DNA from: Varanus komodoensis
Taxonomy: Eukaryota > Chordata > Lepidosauria > Squamata > Varanidae
Length of the DNA stretch: 64,000 nt
Assembly: GCF_004798865.1 (NCBI RefSeq)
Contig: NW_025335317.1
Location: forward strand, 28,295,535-28,359,534
Direction: 5' to 3'
Part shown: one piece after another, positions 46,481 through 61,300 of the stretch
How the letters are laid out: every line of letters starts with the position of its first letter
Numbering within the stretch: the first letter of the stretch is position 1
The notes under the pieces: model-generated
What the model was told of the DNA's origin: nothing
What the model saw: only the letters and a program-made list of their open reading frames with translations
The model's database searches: none
Made by a program: the position numbers and the translations under genes

Positions 46481-49400
46481 TTACTGAAACATTGCCTTCA
46501 TCCTGTGCAATGTGTCTTGGATTTTTTGGGACTGCTTCTCAGCTTGTATCCGGTAAAAATTAGTGCAGTTGTCAGCTGCCAAGGAGGAGATGTCTGCATC
46601 GTTAAGAGAATCTATTCTTTGTCTTAAAAAAGATTGTAGTTGGTGATCTGGAAGGAAGTCGTAGGGATTTTCTTGAAAGGCATGGATCTGGCTCACAACT
46701 TTTGCAATGTTTCTTAAAAAATAAATGAATGAAATTATTTAGTTTTTAAAATAGCAGATAAAGCACAGGAAGGCTTAAGTGCACAAGTTTACATTTTTAA
46801 CATTTAAAAATAATTTTTCCACAAATGTATGCAAGGCATTCTATGAGAAAACAACACATTTTAGAGATCAAAATAATGACTTTACTTTTGATTTCTGCTG
46901 TTCTGTACTCTTTTAAAAAATCTCTGAGCTATAAGTAAGATTACCTAAGTTTAGTCCATTTATATGTGCCATTTCTCATGGTAAATCCTCCTGTTTCAAG
47001 CTGCTGGGCATGCATTGCCAGAACATGGGCTGATGGGATTGTTGGTGAAGTCTTAAACTTCTCTCCTTCCATTAAACACAAGCTGTCACTTTTTAAAAAT
47101 ACCTGATAAATCGCATAGACACACATTTAGACACCTTAGAATATGGCATACAAATCTTCTTGTAGTGGCAATATCCTTGTTTTACTATGCTATAATGTAC
47201 ACATTGGATACTATAACAGTATTTAAGCAAAAAAGAATCTAGGTTAGAGAAGGAGATAAAGTATGTAGGTTAACCTGATCTAGAGCTTTGTTGGACTCAG
47301 TCATGCAAACTGATCTGAATGCCAAAATTCAATAGAAGACAAAGTCACAATATTTGCTTATCCCATCCCACAAAAAGGCGTATTGGTCATGTCTCTCAAG
47401 TCCTTTGCATGCACCTTTGCATGCACCCTCATACAATGTATTGCAAATGGAGTTTATCTGGAATCCATTTCAGAAGTTACTCAGGCTAGGAGAATAACAA
47501 AACTCACTACATCTAATATTTCTGGTCTTAGGAAGCCTGCTTTTAGGAGAAGAGCTATAGGATAGAAGTGCTGCATAGCACTTTTCTTTAGAAGCTGGAG
47601 ACTGCATTATAGCTAACAAGCACTAATTGTCTCCCTGCAAGTAGCAGACATTTGGTTTTATGGAAGAAAGAAGTTATGTACATTTAAAAAATGTTTCCAA
47701 GAAAGATTAACAGCAGGTGCTACTTCCATCCATCCCCTTCAGTGTTTGCAGATTATTCTGAAATGAGACGACTGTATAGAAAAAAAAGATAGAACACTAG
47801 CATCAATCCAAGTGATCCTAAGTTTGCTGTTGCATGTAACAGTTGCCTCTGCACTTGTACAAAATCTAGTGAGGAAAGGCCACTAGGAAACAGTGACTAG
47901 AAAAGATTAGTTTAATTGTACCTCAACAGCCTTTAGTTCTTCCATTATGTCAGATACTTTAGAAGGCAAACATTTCCAAGCCTACACGGAAGTATATAAA
48001 AGAAAAGTCTATGAGCTGGAGTATATAATTTTGCTATATGATAAAAACTTCACAGCTTGTATGAATGGCAAAGTAAATAGTTACTCACTGGCAATTGTCT
48101 TACAATGAGATTTTCCAGACCTCTTAGGATTTGCATTGCAGTAGCAAAATTTCGTTGCTCATAGCAACATTTTGCAATGGAGAGAAATTTTGACAGTAAT
48201 TTCACCTGTACCTGGAAAACAATCAGATAGTTTGCAAAATGTATCATCATTCAATTCATGCCATATATACAACCAATAAACTTTGTACTTTTTCTTATAC
48301 TATTGGGAAGGCATGGTTGTTAGAAGGATACAGCTGGGAAAGCCTAAACCTTGAGGAAACCAAATGATTCAATGAATTGAAATGCATTCTCCATCCATTA
48401 TCAGATCTAAAATGGACTAAAAAGGAATTACAATGTTGAAATAGATAAATTAATAGAATTAATCTTGTTTTACATGTTGAAATAGAACGGCAAGAAATAT
48501 GCATTTTATGGCCTCTTCATTCTGTGGAGCTCTGTGTCTATCAAAGTTGTTACTGAACAACAACAAAACTGTTGCTTCCTAATTGCTTGTTTTCTGCTTA
48601 CCAATTAACAATTATGTGCATTTCTTAGAAATGCTATACACAAGGAAATGCAGTTAAAGGAAGAGTGGGCAATATTCTTGTCTGAAAATCTGAGCAACAA
48701 AATCAATTGAACTTCTCTTATTGGTTTCTACGATGCTCTCAAAATGACATGATAATGAATTATCTCTGCCAACATCTTCAGAGTAGGGTAGTAATGCTGG
48801 GTAATCTGATGTCACCACCATCCTCCTATACTAATAGACTAATAAAGCAACCCAGTAAGAACAACTGAGTGCACATCTACTTTAGTAACAAAGAACAAGA
48901 GGAATTTGGGACTATCGAAATGGCAAACTGCTTAGGGCTTAAGCTGCAGAAAAAAAACCCAACACTGACCACACGTAATGCCAATTCGTGGATTGTTTAA
49001 CTGATCAACTGGCAAGACAGTCTCCCTTGCACTTGTGACTTCTGTTTTGCATAGATCTTCATAAACATGTTTGATCTGACATGTGAACTTAGAACTTTGA
49101 GGGACATGTTGAGGGTCAAGTAAACCAAAGCTTTAACCCATTATCTGCTGGTGGGTTAACATGAAGGGGCAAATATTGTGTGCCACTGCATGGGGCCTGA
49201 GCAACCTTGGGAACAAAGGAAACAGGGAGGAAGGTTTTATTCTCATTCTTCTTGCCATAGTCATCACAAAATCACATTCTTGGAAACTGCTATTTGCAGT
49301 CTCCATTCTCTTGAATTTTATATTCCTTGTATCCAGTGCAGTGCACCTACTCAAAGAAAAAATGAGCAACCACAAAGAATTATTCCTGTATGCAAAATTA

Positions 49401-52400
49401 ATAATCATGAAATGCAAAAAAATACAAACCTTAGAACTGTAGCTTGTCACAATTTCAGCAGCAACCCAGATACTAACATTGTCTGCATACTTTAAAAGTT
49501 TGAGGAGATAATCATCTTGGACACAGTTTTTCACAAAAAGGGTATAGACTTGAGTGGGCAACAACTCAGAGGAAGAAGATCTGTAAGAAACAAGCATCTA
49601 CAAAGCATAAGTACTAATTATTTATTTGTATTAGTAAAGACTAAGCTTAGCAAACTTATAGTAAAGAAATCACAGTGATGACAAGCTGGAGAGTTAGTAT
49701 GGAAGCAAGGTTTATACTTGAAAGGTGAGGGGCTCTAGATTATTAATCCCCAAATATTTCTCAGTGCTTATTGTTGGCAGTTATAACCAGATACTGTAGA
49801 CATTTCTGAAGCACTTGGTCTTAAGAATATAATCAATGACCCGTCTTATCTGATTTACAAACTGTGATCTGGCAAAGGCCTTTCTACCTTTAGATGCCAA
49901 AAATAAAAATCAAAACTTTAAAAATCAGCGCCTGTCTCACTTCATCCCAATTTTTTCATTAAAATTACTTCTGTCCTCTAAAATGCCCCATTTCATTTCT
50001 CCACTCTTGTTTTTCATTGCAAAATATATCACTAGGCTAAACAAAGCAACAAACTTACCTTTGGAGAGGGACACTTTTGTCTTTGACTCCAAGCACTCTT
50101 GAGTTTAGGAAGTGTACTGGATGACATTTATGGAACATTTCCTAGACAGGAACATACAATGCTTTGATATATTGTATCACTGAATGTTATACAATTTTGT
50201 CTCCCAGTGTCAGTTTAGAAAACCTTTCCAGAAAGACTGATCAACAATTCTGAATGCAGCTGAGAAGCTGAGGAGAATGGACTGGGTCATACAAGAGAGA
50301 GCCAGTGTAGTGCGGTGGTTAAAGTATTAGTCTTGGGACCCGGGATATCTGGGTTCCAGTTCCACTTGGCCATTAAGATCACTGGAAGCCTTTGGGCCGG
50401 TCACAGACTCTCAACCCAACCTGCTTTGCAGGGTTGCTGTTGTGAGGATGAAATAAAATTATGCAAGCTACTTTGAGTTCCTCATAAGAAAAAAGCAAGA
50501 TATAAATGCAACAACAACACGAGCAAAGGGCTATTGTGTCAACTGCATATTTGCATTTCACAGAACCATCAGGATGACAAGAGAGAGCATGAATGTCCAT
50601 ATTGAATCACACAATGGAAGATTAATTCAGGACTTCTGTGAACTGCTAAGTAGCCTTGGGAAGCACTAGGGCATAGACCTGATGCTTATAATATCTGCAG
50701 CATTTGAAGCAGCCAGAACACTTTAGTGAGTTGGAAATGTTGCCAAACCTCAGGATCATAACGTTTGGAAATCTCAAGGGTTTGATATGGAATACACCAT
50801 GATACTATTCTTCACACACAATCATGGGCAATTGCTCAACCTGATCTCTCCACTATTTGGGTTAAATATATTCACAACCATTTTAACACTGACTGACAGC
50901 TGACTCCAAATTTAACTAACTTTTTGTGCTCAGCTCATCTTCTTAATCTACAAAGCAAAATCACTTCCCAATTTGGTACAAACTGATAGATTTTATTAAA
51001 CATATAATACAGCATAGGGTTGAAAGAGCATGTGTGGTAATGTGGAAAAGGTAGGTGTGAAGCTGGATGGGACTTGGTTTGACAACATGTAATTCATATA
51101 GTGATAAGATTATAGCAATAGAGAGGTGTGTGCACACCATTTCTTCAATCAGCAAAAAAGAACCCACAATACCTGTTCCAGCAGTGTCAGCTGAGAGCAA
51201 AGTTGTTGTGCAGTGTATTCTGTTAAAAAATATGGTCCTTCATCTAGTTTAGCACAGAAGATGGAAGATTCTTCTTTTACATTTGTATAGCATGGCTGTG
51301 ATAAAACTGATGCAATGCTATATTGTCCATCTCTCCCACTTGGTACAGAAGCTTCACTGCCTTTTGAATGTTTCCAGTTAAAGTTCTAGACAGGGGATGA
51401 AAAACCCAAAAGCATGTGCACCAGCTATACTTAGACAAAAATAAATCCATTCTTCTGTAATTTATGGATCTTACATTTGTAAACAATCTTATACAGACTA
51501 GGCTTACATTCCATCCCTGGGCTCTCCTGTAACACACAATCAACTCAAATACCTTCATAACAAGGTTATTTTCAGTACATGAGCAAGCATTAATTTCTGA
51601 GGAGCTGCCTGATGCACCATCTCAGCTTCAAAACTTTCACTAAAAGGCAGAGAGACCTTTTCTGGGCCTTCTGCAAGAACTAAAACGTGCAGGTTCCCTT
51701 AAAACGACATGCACCACACAGCCACCTCCTCCAGTCCTTAATACATCAGACTTCTGATGCAATTTATCTCTAAGGTGCCCACAGACAGGACAGCAGATGA
51801 TGTGAAACTGATTGGGCTCTAGCATCTTCCAGCAAATTTGGGACAAGAACTCATCACCTACATTGAGCAGCACGATCTCTACTATAGCCACGGCCCACTT
51901 CCTCCTTCTTAGCCTGGACACCCAGGCTGGACAACTGGCCAAGCCAAAACAACAACTGTCACCTTTCCTTGTAACATATGTGTATGAATGAGTGTTCTCT
52001 GCATTTTATCTTTGAAAATGCATGTGCTGTTTCTTGTCTTTCCAAGAATTCCTTTCCAGGAATTTCACAATTTTGAAAGCTAGCCTTGATATGCAACAGT
52101 ATGGATGATGCACAAGAATTAACCCCCTGCTTTAGTTGGTAACCCTACTGGCACAAACTTCCGTTCCCTCTGCCATAACTTTATCTTTAGCTAGTTTCCA
52201 ATTCACTTGCTTCCCAGAGAACAGTAACTGTGCATCACATCTCCAACCTGTTCCCCATAGCTGGCTATCTATTAGCAGATGCTTTAAGGTTTCCAGGTTC
52301 TCAAATATCATTGTCATCATACCCTTTGTCAGCTGCAATCTAGCTACCACCTTAGAGAATGGAAAGCTGCACTGCTTCTTTATCCAGTAAAACAAACAAG

Positions 52401-53952
52401 AATCTGCCTCTCCTAACAGTAATTCAGAAATACCACAACTTCTGAATTCCCTGCTCAGTGGCCTCATTACATTCAGTGTAATTTTAAAGAAATTTAAGAG
52501 GATTAATATATAAACAAACTTTTAAAAAAGTATATTTATGAGGTAAAGGCTATTTAATATTTTGATTTTTATGTGCTTTGCTCCAATCTATGCCTTTCAC
52601 TGAAATACCATTACTCCTGTATTACAGATGATAAAATCTATGGTCACAAACTTCATGCGCAATTCAATCACTTCCATGTTTACTTGGAAGTCCTACTGTG
52701 TTCAGTGCAGTTTACTTCCCTGTTAAGAATGCGGAGGTCTACAGCCTGAAAAGCATTAACTATTTATTTAAATGTGTGTGTGTGAGTGTGTGTGTGTGTG
52801 TGTGTGCGCGCGCACACATAATTATTTTGCTTAAAAATATATTCCCTGCCTTTTTATTGGATGAACTCAAGATGTTTACAAAACACAACCTTATAGAATC
52901 AATGCTGTTATAAAATTATAAATACTGGGCACTATCCCATGCTGGCCATGTGCTATTGGCACCAACCTCTGGCATAGCAAGAAGCTGGCTCTTTCTAAAG
53001 CAACCAGAAATGAGCCGAGAAGCTTGTTTCCAGATGGAATGGAAGGAGCTCTGCTGACTTCTCCCATTCAGTAAAGCGAGTCCCTAAGGTATTTGAAGGC
53101 CAAGCTGGTTAAGACTTTAATGTCAAAACCAGTACTTTAAAGTTATACTGGAAATGAACTGGTAGCCAGTACAAATCAAACAAAATATGTGCTATAACCC
53201 TCAACACCTAGTCCCTCTCAACAACCTTTTGGTAGCATGTTATGGCAGCTGACATTTTATGCTTAAGGACAATCACTATAGTAATCTAATGTGCTAGTCA
53301 CTAGGACATGTGTAACAGTAGCAACGGCCCAGAGCAATCAACCTGCTGTCATGTGAGAGTTAGCGGAGTCCTAATGCTGCTTTCCGCCCATAAAGTCCTG
53401 CTTCGAATTATTGGTTGCAGTTTTATAAATTAAATAAATAAACAAATAAATAATTGTAAAGGCATGATGTGTTCCAAAGATATGCATTTTGCCAGTATAT
53501 GGAATAAGCCAATTTTTTAGCTGTAAGGAAAACAAGATGGACATACACTGCTGCATCTTATAGCATTAATGGGGAGATTAATTATCAAGTTCAAGATTCA
53601 AATCTGTATTCAGACATAAAAGGTTATTTTGTGACCTTGGCAATGCACTTCCCCAACAGCGAAGACATACTGTAATATCCTAAGACTTCAAATATGGTAG
53701 GAAATAGAGCTAAGTAAAAATAAACAGTACAAACCATGCCAGGTGTTCCTGTTTCATAAGGCCACATACCTTTTGTAAAATCTCTTTTGAGATCCTTTTA
53801 TATGAAGAGTTTAAAGATGGAGTTTCATTGATTTCTTTCTCTTCTTCCCATTCTTCCATCCTGTACCATTGTGAAACATTGCTATCTTTCTTGCTGGCAA
53901 TGCGGTCAAGCAATGACAGCAACCATTTGCCATAGCCATTGAGTGGAACTAC
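46481..53952 (-). CDS. KNDC1: KNDC1 catalytic RasGEF (CDC25 homology) exons
   Basis: Exons 53770-53952, 51173-51295, 50059-50141, 49430-49580, 48089-48211, 47922-47981, 46945-47102 and 46481-46712. Typical blocks are visible: LTLLEQEMFHKCHPVHFLNS at the domain start, NVSIWVAAEIVTS (second conserved region), KFLSIAKCCYEQRNFATAMQ with ILRGLENLIVRQLP, PTIPSAHVLAMHAQQLETGG, and the tail QIHAFQENPYDFLPDHQLQS. These correspond to the Ras-binding pocket and helical hairpin that expels nucleotide from Ras. The intact frame over eight exons argues for a working domain. Confidence 0.9.
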
Positions 53953-56900
53953 CTACAAAGAGTCCATAATTACATTCTTCTATGGACTTATACCTCAGAT
54001 TGTAAATTTATCCAAAATAAATCCTGTTTTACTAGAGACATTTATAAACAAAATGCATGGATCCCTAAGGCATGCTTTTTCCTTCTCACTTCAATTATAG
54101 TTAGAATGAAATTCTCTTACAGTGCTGTGGCAATCTTGCACACCATAACTCACTTTGATTTAGATGACATTTACCTTAAGCTACCTGTCAAAACTGTGAA
54201 TTACCTTGGAAATGATAAAGTCTTTTAGTGTACTCATAAAGCCAGGGTTTATTGTAAAGTCTACAGTGTAACAGTCTTCAATCCAAGTCTGTAGAATGGA
54301 GAAACTGCGGTGGTATATTTTGCTAAGCAATGAACAAGAGTCAGGGCTTGAACTAAGAAAAATGAAAAGCTAGTGAATAAATGACATTTAGATATTCTCT
54401 TCTGTATAATTATGTAAAATATTTGAAAGGATGGTCTTTCTTAGCTTATCATTTCAAGAACAGAAACAATTTATTATTTTCTTTGGACATTAAGCAAAAC
54501 ATAAAAGCATGAAAAATATAGATAACACCCATTTTCTAAACTTTAAATTTTACTTCATAAGAAAATGTATTAATCCCACCTAAGTTAAGTAGATGCTTTC
54601 AGTTAAATAAAATAACAATAAAGCAAATAAAATAACAATAAATCCACAAATGTGAGGAAATAGAGGGAAGGCCTGTAATATGCCCACAGTGAAACTGAAA
54701 ATTTTCTAAGTTCAAAATGATTTCAACATACTTAGCTAAGGTGATCCTGATTCTATCAAGAAGAAATTGCAAAAGTTCTTCTTGTGTGCAGAAATAGCGA
54801 AAGATGAAGAGGAACTGATGTACATAGCCTTCTAAAAATGCATTTCTACAGAGGAAAAAAAAGTCAGTTTTATAAGCTGAAGTACACTTTCTTGGAACAA
54901 GAAGGAAAGAAGGAAGAGTGAAAGTGAATTAATTCAACTACTACGTCATTTGATTTCTTGTATTTTCTATCTTTTAAAATAGGGGTGGGAGAAGGAATCT
55001 GTATGCTCAAAAATTAGTAACATTTAAAAAAAATCCTACATTTTGAGGAACTGACAAGATCTAGGATATCTGCCAATGTACCCTGGCAGCAATTACGTAA
55101 TGAGCAAAACACTAATAAGATTCCTGTTGGAATCCAAGGCAGGAAAAAAATAAAAATAAAACACTATTTCAAGAAAATAAGTTCTCCACTTGTGTTCCCT
55201 AGCCATGACACAACAGAAAACATGCCAACTCCCTCTTGCCCCAACTGTCACAGCAAGAAAGACAGAGCCCTCCTTTTCTGTGCCTAAACAGAAGAATTGC
55301 TGAAAGTAGGTGATGTGGCATGTTAGCTTCTCTTCTCTTCTTTGCTTTGGTACAGTAGCAGAATGGATAGACAGTCTAGTTTGCAGTTTTCCACAGCCAT
55401 TATTCTCCTTCTAATCCTGGCTCTTCTGCAAGTTATTTGAACTTTTGTATTTGCACTTTTATTTACCAATTATGTCACTAACTTGATCAAGGACAACTTT
55501 GGAGAGCTCTGATCCCAAATTCAGGTAGACTGGGGTTTCTCTTCCTCCATAACTGGAAAAGGAAGGGAAAAAGCCCTGCATGCAGACATACAAAAGTCCC
55601 CTTCACAACTTGGGGAGAAGGGGAAGGACAATTTATCAACTGGGAAGCATTTCTATTCCATCACTACTGACTGAAACATAGCAACACTGAAAAACAATTG
55701 TTCCTGGAATTCCAGAAAGCTACTGCCAGTAAGTGTTGAGCAAGGTGGGCCCCAGGGCTCCTCAGATGGCCATGCCCACTTTCCCTTCCTCCAACTGCTC
55801 ATCACAGGGTACGTAGTTTCCTGCTGTTTGTAAACACTTGTCCACATCCTAAAGGACTGGAATGCATCTCCTAAAGCTTAATTATTGGCAGCAAGAACTT
55901 TGCTTGCACACATCCTGGCATTTCTAAAACCTTTTGGTTCCGGACTTTTTGATGTAGAGTGGATGGGGCCACTGGGGTGGTGGGTGTGGAGTTGTGCTGG
56001 ACTGTGGGAGACGGTGGAGGACAGGAGAGCCTGGAGGAATGTTGCCTGTGGGGTCACGAGGAGTCAGGCGCTACTTTGCAACTGAACAACTGCCCACCAC
56101 TGAAAGGTTGTTACTCTGAGTTTCTCTAAAATGAAATTTGGACCTCAGGCTAGATGGGATTCCCTAACACTAGCATGCAGAATGAACAACTAGACCAATC
56201 AATGTTCTAAGTTCATATAAGGCAGTTTCCAATGTTCTCCAAGCCACATAAAGCACATGAAATGGTCTTGAGCTTAGAATGACTCTTCCTTTCCATTAAA
56301 CAACTAGGTAAGGAAGACTCATCTTTTGTAGGATTATAGAATGGGCTGTACCTGGAGTAGAGATATGCCATTAGTCCAACTGGTGTTCCAGCTTGTAGGT
56401 TTCTTGATGGCTTTTGATTGTCTTTACATTGGGTCTTATTTATATTATAGAAAAGGAGCATGCAGTCCAAGGAGCTGATGGGTGGGATTTTGCTTCTTGC
56501 CAAGTTAGCCACTGCAATCAGGTTGCATGTTTCAACTCCCCATTTTTCTATATACATAATCTGCAGCAAAAGGGGACAAGGCAGACAAAATAGCACTAAG
56601 GGCAAGCCACCTCCAACAATGTAGGGGTGGGGAAAAGAACACAAGAATACTAGGAATACACAGGACACAAACTGCACGCAGGTACTCTCATTGTGTTCAC
56701 AGAGGTCCCTCAATGCTGAACTAGAGCAGCAGTTGTTCCATAGATAGTTCAAGGGCTAGGAGGACATGGTATGGTAGTCATATGGCTTTCCAAATATCAT
56801 TTGACTACAACTCCTATCACCATTGATGCTGCTGTCTGGGGCTGATGAGATTTAGAGTCCAACATCATCTGGAGGGACACACATTTCCCACCCAAGACAT

Positions 56901-58266
56901 AGTTTAGTGCCCAGTTTCTGGCAGTGGTCATCCATACTTACTATTATGGGAATAGAGACTAAGAAAATTAAACTAAAGAGAACAGTGTTAATGAAGAGGA
57001 ATTCAACTTTCAGTATCTGTCTAATTAAGAATAATGCTACACTGGACATTTTCACTTATTTCTCCAACACTGAACATATGAACACTTTGTATCTTTATCA
57101 CTTGCACAGATATAGAAACAGCAGGTATCAATTTCCAATGTGTAATAATCAAAGAATTACCTGAAGATACTTCTTCACCAGTTCAAGAAACTGTACCTTT
57201 GATTTCATTTCTTCTAGCTGTCCCTTCAATCTGGGCAGCATTGCTTTCACTTCACCACCTCAAGATTTAAAAAGCAGAGCGAGGATCAGCTTTGCTCCAC
57301 CAGCAAGAAGCATAATTGCTACAGTGTAACTCTGAAGTTTAGAAACTACAAATATACCTTTGCTGCTTCTCTCTTTATGCAGCAGCCTCTGGTAGAATTT
57401 TACACTCTTTCTATAATTTTTTGTCTCAATCATTATCAACTGTTCAAGTTCCTAATGGGAAGGATAGAGAAGAGTGAAGGTAATCTTGCAATTATGATTT
57501 CTTTTGGCAAATTTCTGATAAGCAGAAGCTGGATTTAATAAGCATCATCCAATTGCAAACTCATATTAATATAAATTCATTTTCATACTTGGTTTCATAT
57601 GATGCTTTTGTATTCTTTTTCAAAGGAATGTATACACTAAATCCTGTCACATTTTGAGCAGGCAGTCATATAGGTCTGATAGTTCAACAACCATAGTCCA
57701 ATTGGTTTATCAGACTGGGAACAAATGTTCTTTCTGCATGTTCCCAACTCCTCACATTTCAATCCCTGTGACATTTGAAAATGGAAAGTATGGGTTAAGG
57801 ACTTGCTTTAATTCAAGATCTAATCCACTAACTCCTGGTGTGAAGCCGTCATTTTCATGATCAAATATCAAAGAACATGAAAATGGGGGATTAAGAAATG
57901 AGTGTATCTTTGCCAAAATGAGGTATATAAAAGAGGGGGAGGGAAAGGATGAGGAGGAAGGCTATAAAACATGCGTAGTTTCCATTAAGATAAACCATAA
58001 TTTATTGGACTTTAACTGTATGACTCTGCCAGAGCACACTGTGAGAAAAATAGGTATTTAAGCCAATAAGCCAAGTCCAGTTTGGTATATCTCTGAAAAC
58101 TACCCTTCAAATCTTTGATGGCATTAGTTATATTATGCATAATATAACCTACTTTCCGCTGTAGAACAAGTTTGTAGGTTGTTCCCAACTGTATCTTTGA
58201 TTTCAACTGAAGGCAAATTCAACTAGGGTACAAAATCATGTATTTACAAAAATTTTTTAGAAAAGG

Positions 58267-58317
<51 letters not shown>

Positions 58318-61300
58318 GAGAAAGAAAGAGAGAAAGAAAGAAAGAAAGAGAGAAAGAAAGAGAAAATCCAACAATCCCTGATCATACACTAGATAATGAT
58401 CTTTTAAAAAATTGCATCCCATGGGTCTGTCATAAGATACCAAAAAGCAGCTTTCACATTGCAAGAACCCATGTTTTGCTGTTTGCTTTCCTAAGAGATT
58501 TTTTCCTGAAGCTTTTCAGAGATTTGTTGAATTGGCTATAATTTTCTTTCCCATTGCTGAAAAGAACAATCAACCAATGAGAGCATAACAAAAATAATTT
58601 TAAAAATTAAGAATGATATATTGCTCTATGTAAGTATGAAGTAGACCCACTGTAGTTCATACAACCCATCCTAGAATACACGTTCCCCAATCCTACAAGA
58701 GAGACCTGTGCATACAGCTGACACCTGATGTACATGATAAGGGTGTTTAACTCTCTTTCTGAAAACATCTGAGGTGGACCAGGTTATGCATCTCCATCTG
58801 GGGCCTCTAACCAGTTGAACAAAATGAAACAGGCTATAATTTTTCCTTGAGCTGGTAGATAGTATATGTTCTTACAGTGTGGAGAAAGTAAATTAAAAAT
58901 TAATCATTCAGAGACTTCCCAAGTTTCAAAAATAGTTTATCAAGTGATGAGCAGGAATTCTGTGCAAAGAAGACACAGGTGCCCTGGTGCACATTTTCCC
59001 TGCTGGGCCCTGTGGATGGTACCCTGAGCCTACACATGAAAAATGAGAAAAGTGGATGACATGCATGTAGTTGTATAATAAAACTGAGCATTTTAAGTAT
59101 AGATAGTAGAAATCAAGTCAGCAAGCACCGTATCTGATATCATAATGAAAAGCTTTTAAAATAAAATAATCTAGCCTAATGGACACTACACTTACTGTAA
59201 ACTGCAATATCATTTACAGTGTCGCACTGTGATAGTATGTCTGGATGATGCTGGTAAGCATTTTGCAAAGGAAACGATAAGTGAGAATTCAGCCAACAAA
59301 AGTCAATGCTAAGCCAGTTGTCTTTTTGGATGGAAAAAAAATCCTTATGTTTAATTCAACATAAGCCTTTGATCTGTTAAAGAATGAGCCATCATCTCTT
59401 GACCAGCTAAGCTAAGCTCTCTCTGAAGCTAGAGGTGCCTGAAAATTCTTCAGGGTTTTTTTTATAAGAATATCAAGTGATAAATTAATAGTATTCTATC
59501 TGTATAACTAGTTGATATAGACTCAGAACTGTTCAGAACAGAACAGATTTCACTCAAAATCAAAATTCAAAGATTTCAAAGATTTCAATTAAGACATGTC
59601 CCTAAATAATGTGTCTGTTAAATGCTTGACCACCAAAGGCAGATTTGTGTATCAAGAGTGCTTCATTTCTGTGAGCTCAACTGTTCCCAAAAGAGAAGTT
59701 TCACTGTAAGACTTTACAAACACCTCTTGATACTAGCTGGTACTGAAAGTCTAGTAAACAGTTCAGAATAGACAGATAGACAGACAGTAAACAGATAAAT
59801 AAACAGACAGTAAATAGATAGACAGTAAAACAGTTCAGATAGCATTGCCAATGGGTCTTGATATTTGTGGTAATCAACCATCTCAGTCTACATGGAATAG
59901 GTTATTCTCCATGTTCTACCAAGGTGTTTTAGCACTAAGCCTAAATCTTGAGGCCCAAATTCTATTTTAGAGATGCTTCCTAGGCCTGCATTCCAGTGAA
60001 GGGTGGGGTCAGAGGCCAAGGCAAAAGGAGTAAAAAGTACAAAAATGCCAACTCTTTGTAATGCAAAGATCTTGTAGCCAAGTCTTAGGAGAGGCATCTC
60101 AACCTTTTAGAATGGAGGGGAAATTATTTAAAAGCTGGGAAACCACCAAATGATCAATAGTTACAGGACAGGATCATGGCCAGATGCGCAATTCTAGAGG
60201 GTCACTGGGACCCTCAATATGGCTCCCAACCCTGAGATTCCCTCCTTCACTCTACAACATATACTGGCACTAAGCATCAGTCGTGAAAGAGTGGGGACTG
60301 TAACGCCAACAGAACCTTATTTTGTAAAGACTGGAGGCAGTGGAAGAACACACCTGATCTGGTACCTGCCAGATTTTTCAGACGCTAAAACCTATAGGGC
60401 TAGTCAGCATGGTCAAGAGTCATAGAATAAAGGAACTGTAGTCCAAAACATCCAGAGGGCAGTAGGTTTAGCTTTAGAAAAGTTTCCTACTTTCATTATT
60501 GCATCCTTACTCGAAAATAAACAAGCTATTCAGTCCTGAAAATTGGTACCTACCACTTTTTTAGCATCTATATTTTGAGTTCCATTAGTTTTCTTCTTTC
60601 CAAGCTTTCTAACATAGTTAAGAACTTCCATATTAAAACAGTCTGGACCATAAAATGCACTGATCCAGCCAGGACATAACCCATACAATTCAAATATGGA
60701 GGGAGATCTGGCGGAATTATTTTCCTCCATCTTTACTGGCCCTTCTTCTTCCTTGGGGTTCTCTACTGGCAAGCTTGAATATGTATTCATCTGCAAACAT
60801 TCTTCGTCTACTGTAGTCCCAATTATAACCTCTTGTGACATGACTTCATTTGCAGTATTATCTTGAAGAAGGCCATCTGCCATTACATCAGCTATAGAAA
60901 CTGCATTTGTGTGAAAAAAAAAATGAAAGAGAAGAGGAAAAGGGTAACACCTCAGACTGCACCATGTTCTTATGCACAGCAATTTATCTCAAGTGACTGT
61001 CATGAGTCATATTCTTTTTCTAGGTATGGTAGTGCCAGGAACCTTCAAAACTCTTAATGGCTGGGAACCACACACTGCCTCCCATATGAACACAGATGCC
61101 GTATCTTCCACAGAATGGACCCTGCTGTAAATGCCTACACTGCCGGAGGACAAGATATCTTGCAGGTCCTTTAGTGCAACTGAGTGAAGGTCATGCAGTT
61201 CCTTTTCCTAATAAGAGGTAAAGGTTCTCAAGAGGGTCTTGTGATATTGTGGAGTGGATTAAAACTCTAATTCCAGCAAGCCTTCCGTCATGGAATGGAG

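Larger units (their letters stand above)
57452..60553 (-). other. Large KNDC1 intron
   Basis: Donor GTG|GTAGGT and acceptor CCCATTAG. Contains the GAAA and GACA/GATA microsatellites and unique AT-rich DNA. No additional exon seen. Confidence 0.7.

Noticed and set aside
51296-51558. Open minus-strand frame just upstream of the KNDC1 exon at 51173-51295
   Set aside because: The exon frame differs and a CACAG acceptor at 51296 gives the correct phase 0 join, so this stretch is intronic.
58219-58464. Minus-strand frame with 'FLSFFLSFF' repeats
   Set aside because: It is the translated GAAA microsatellite.
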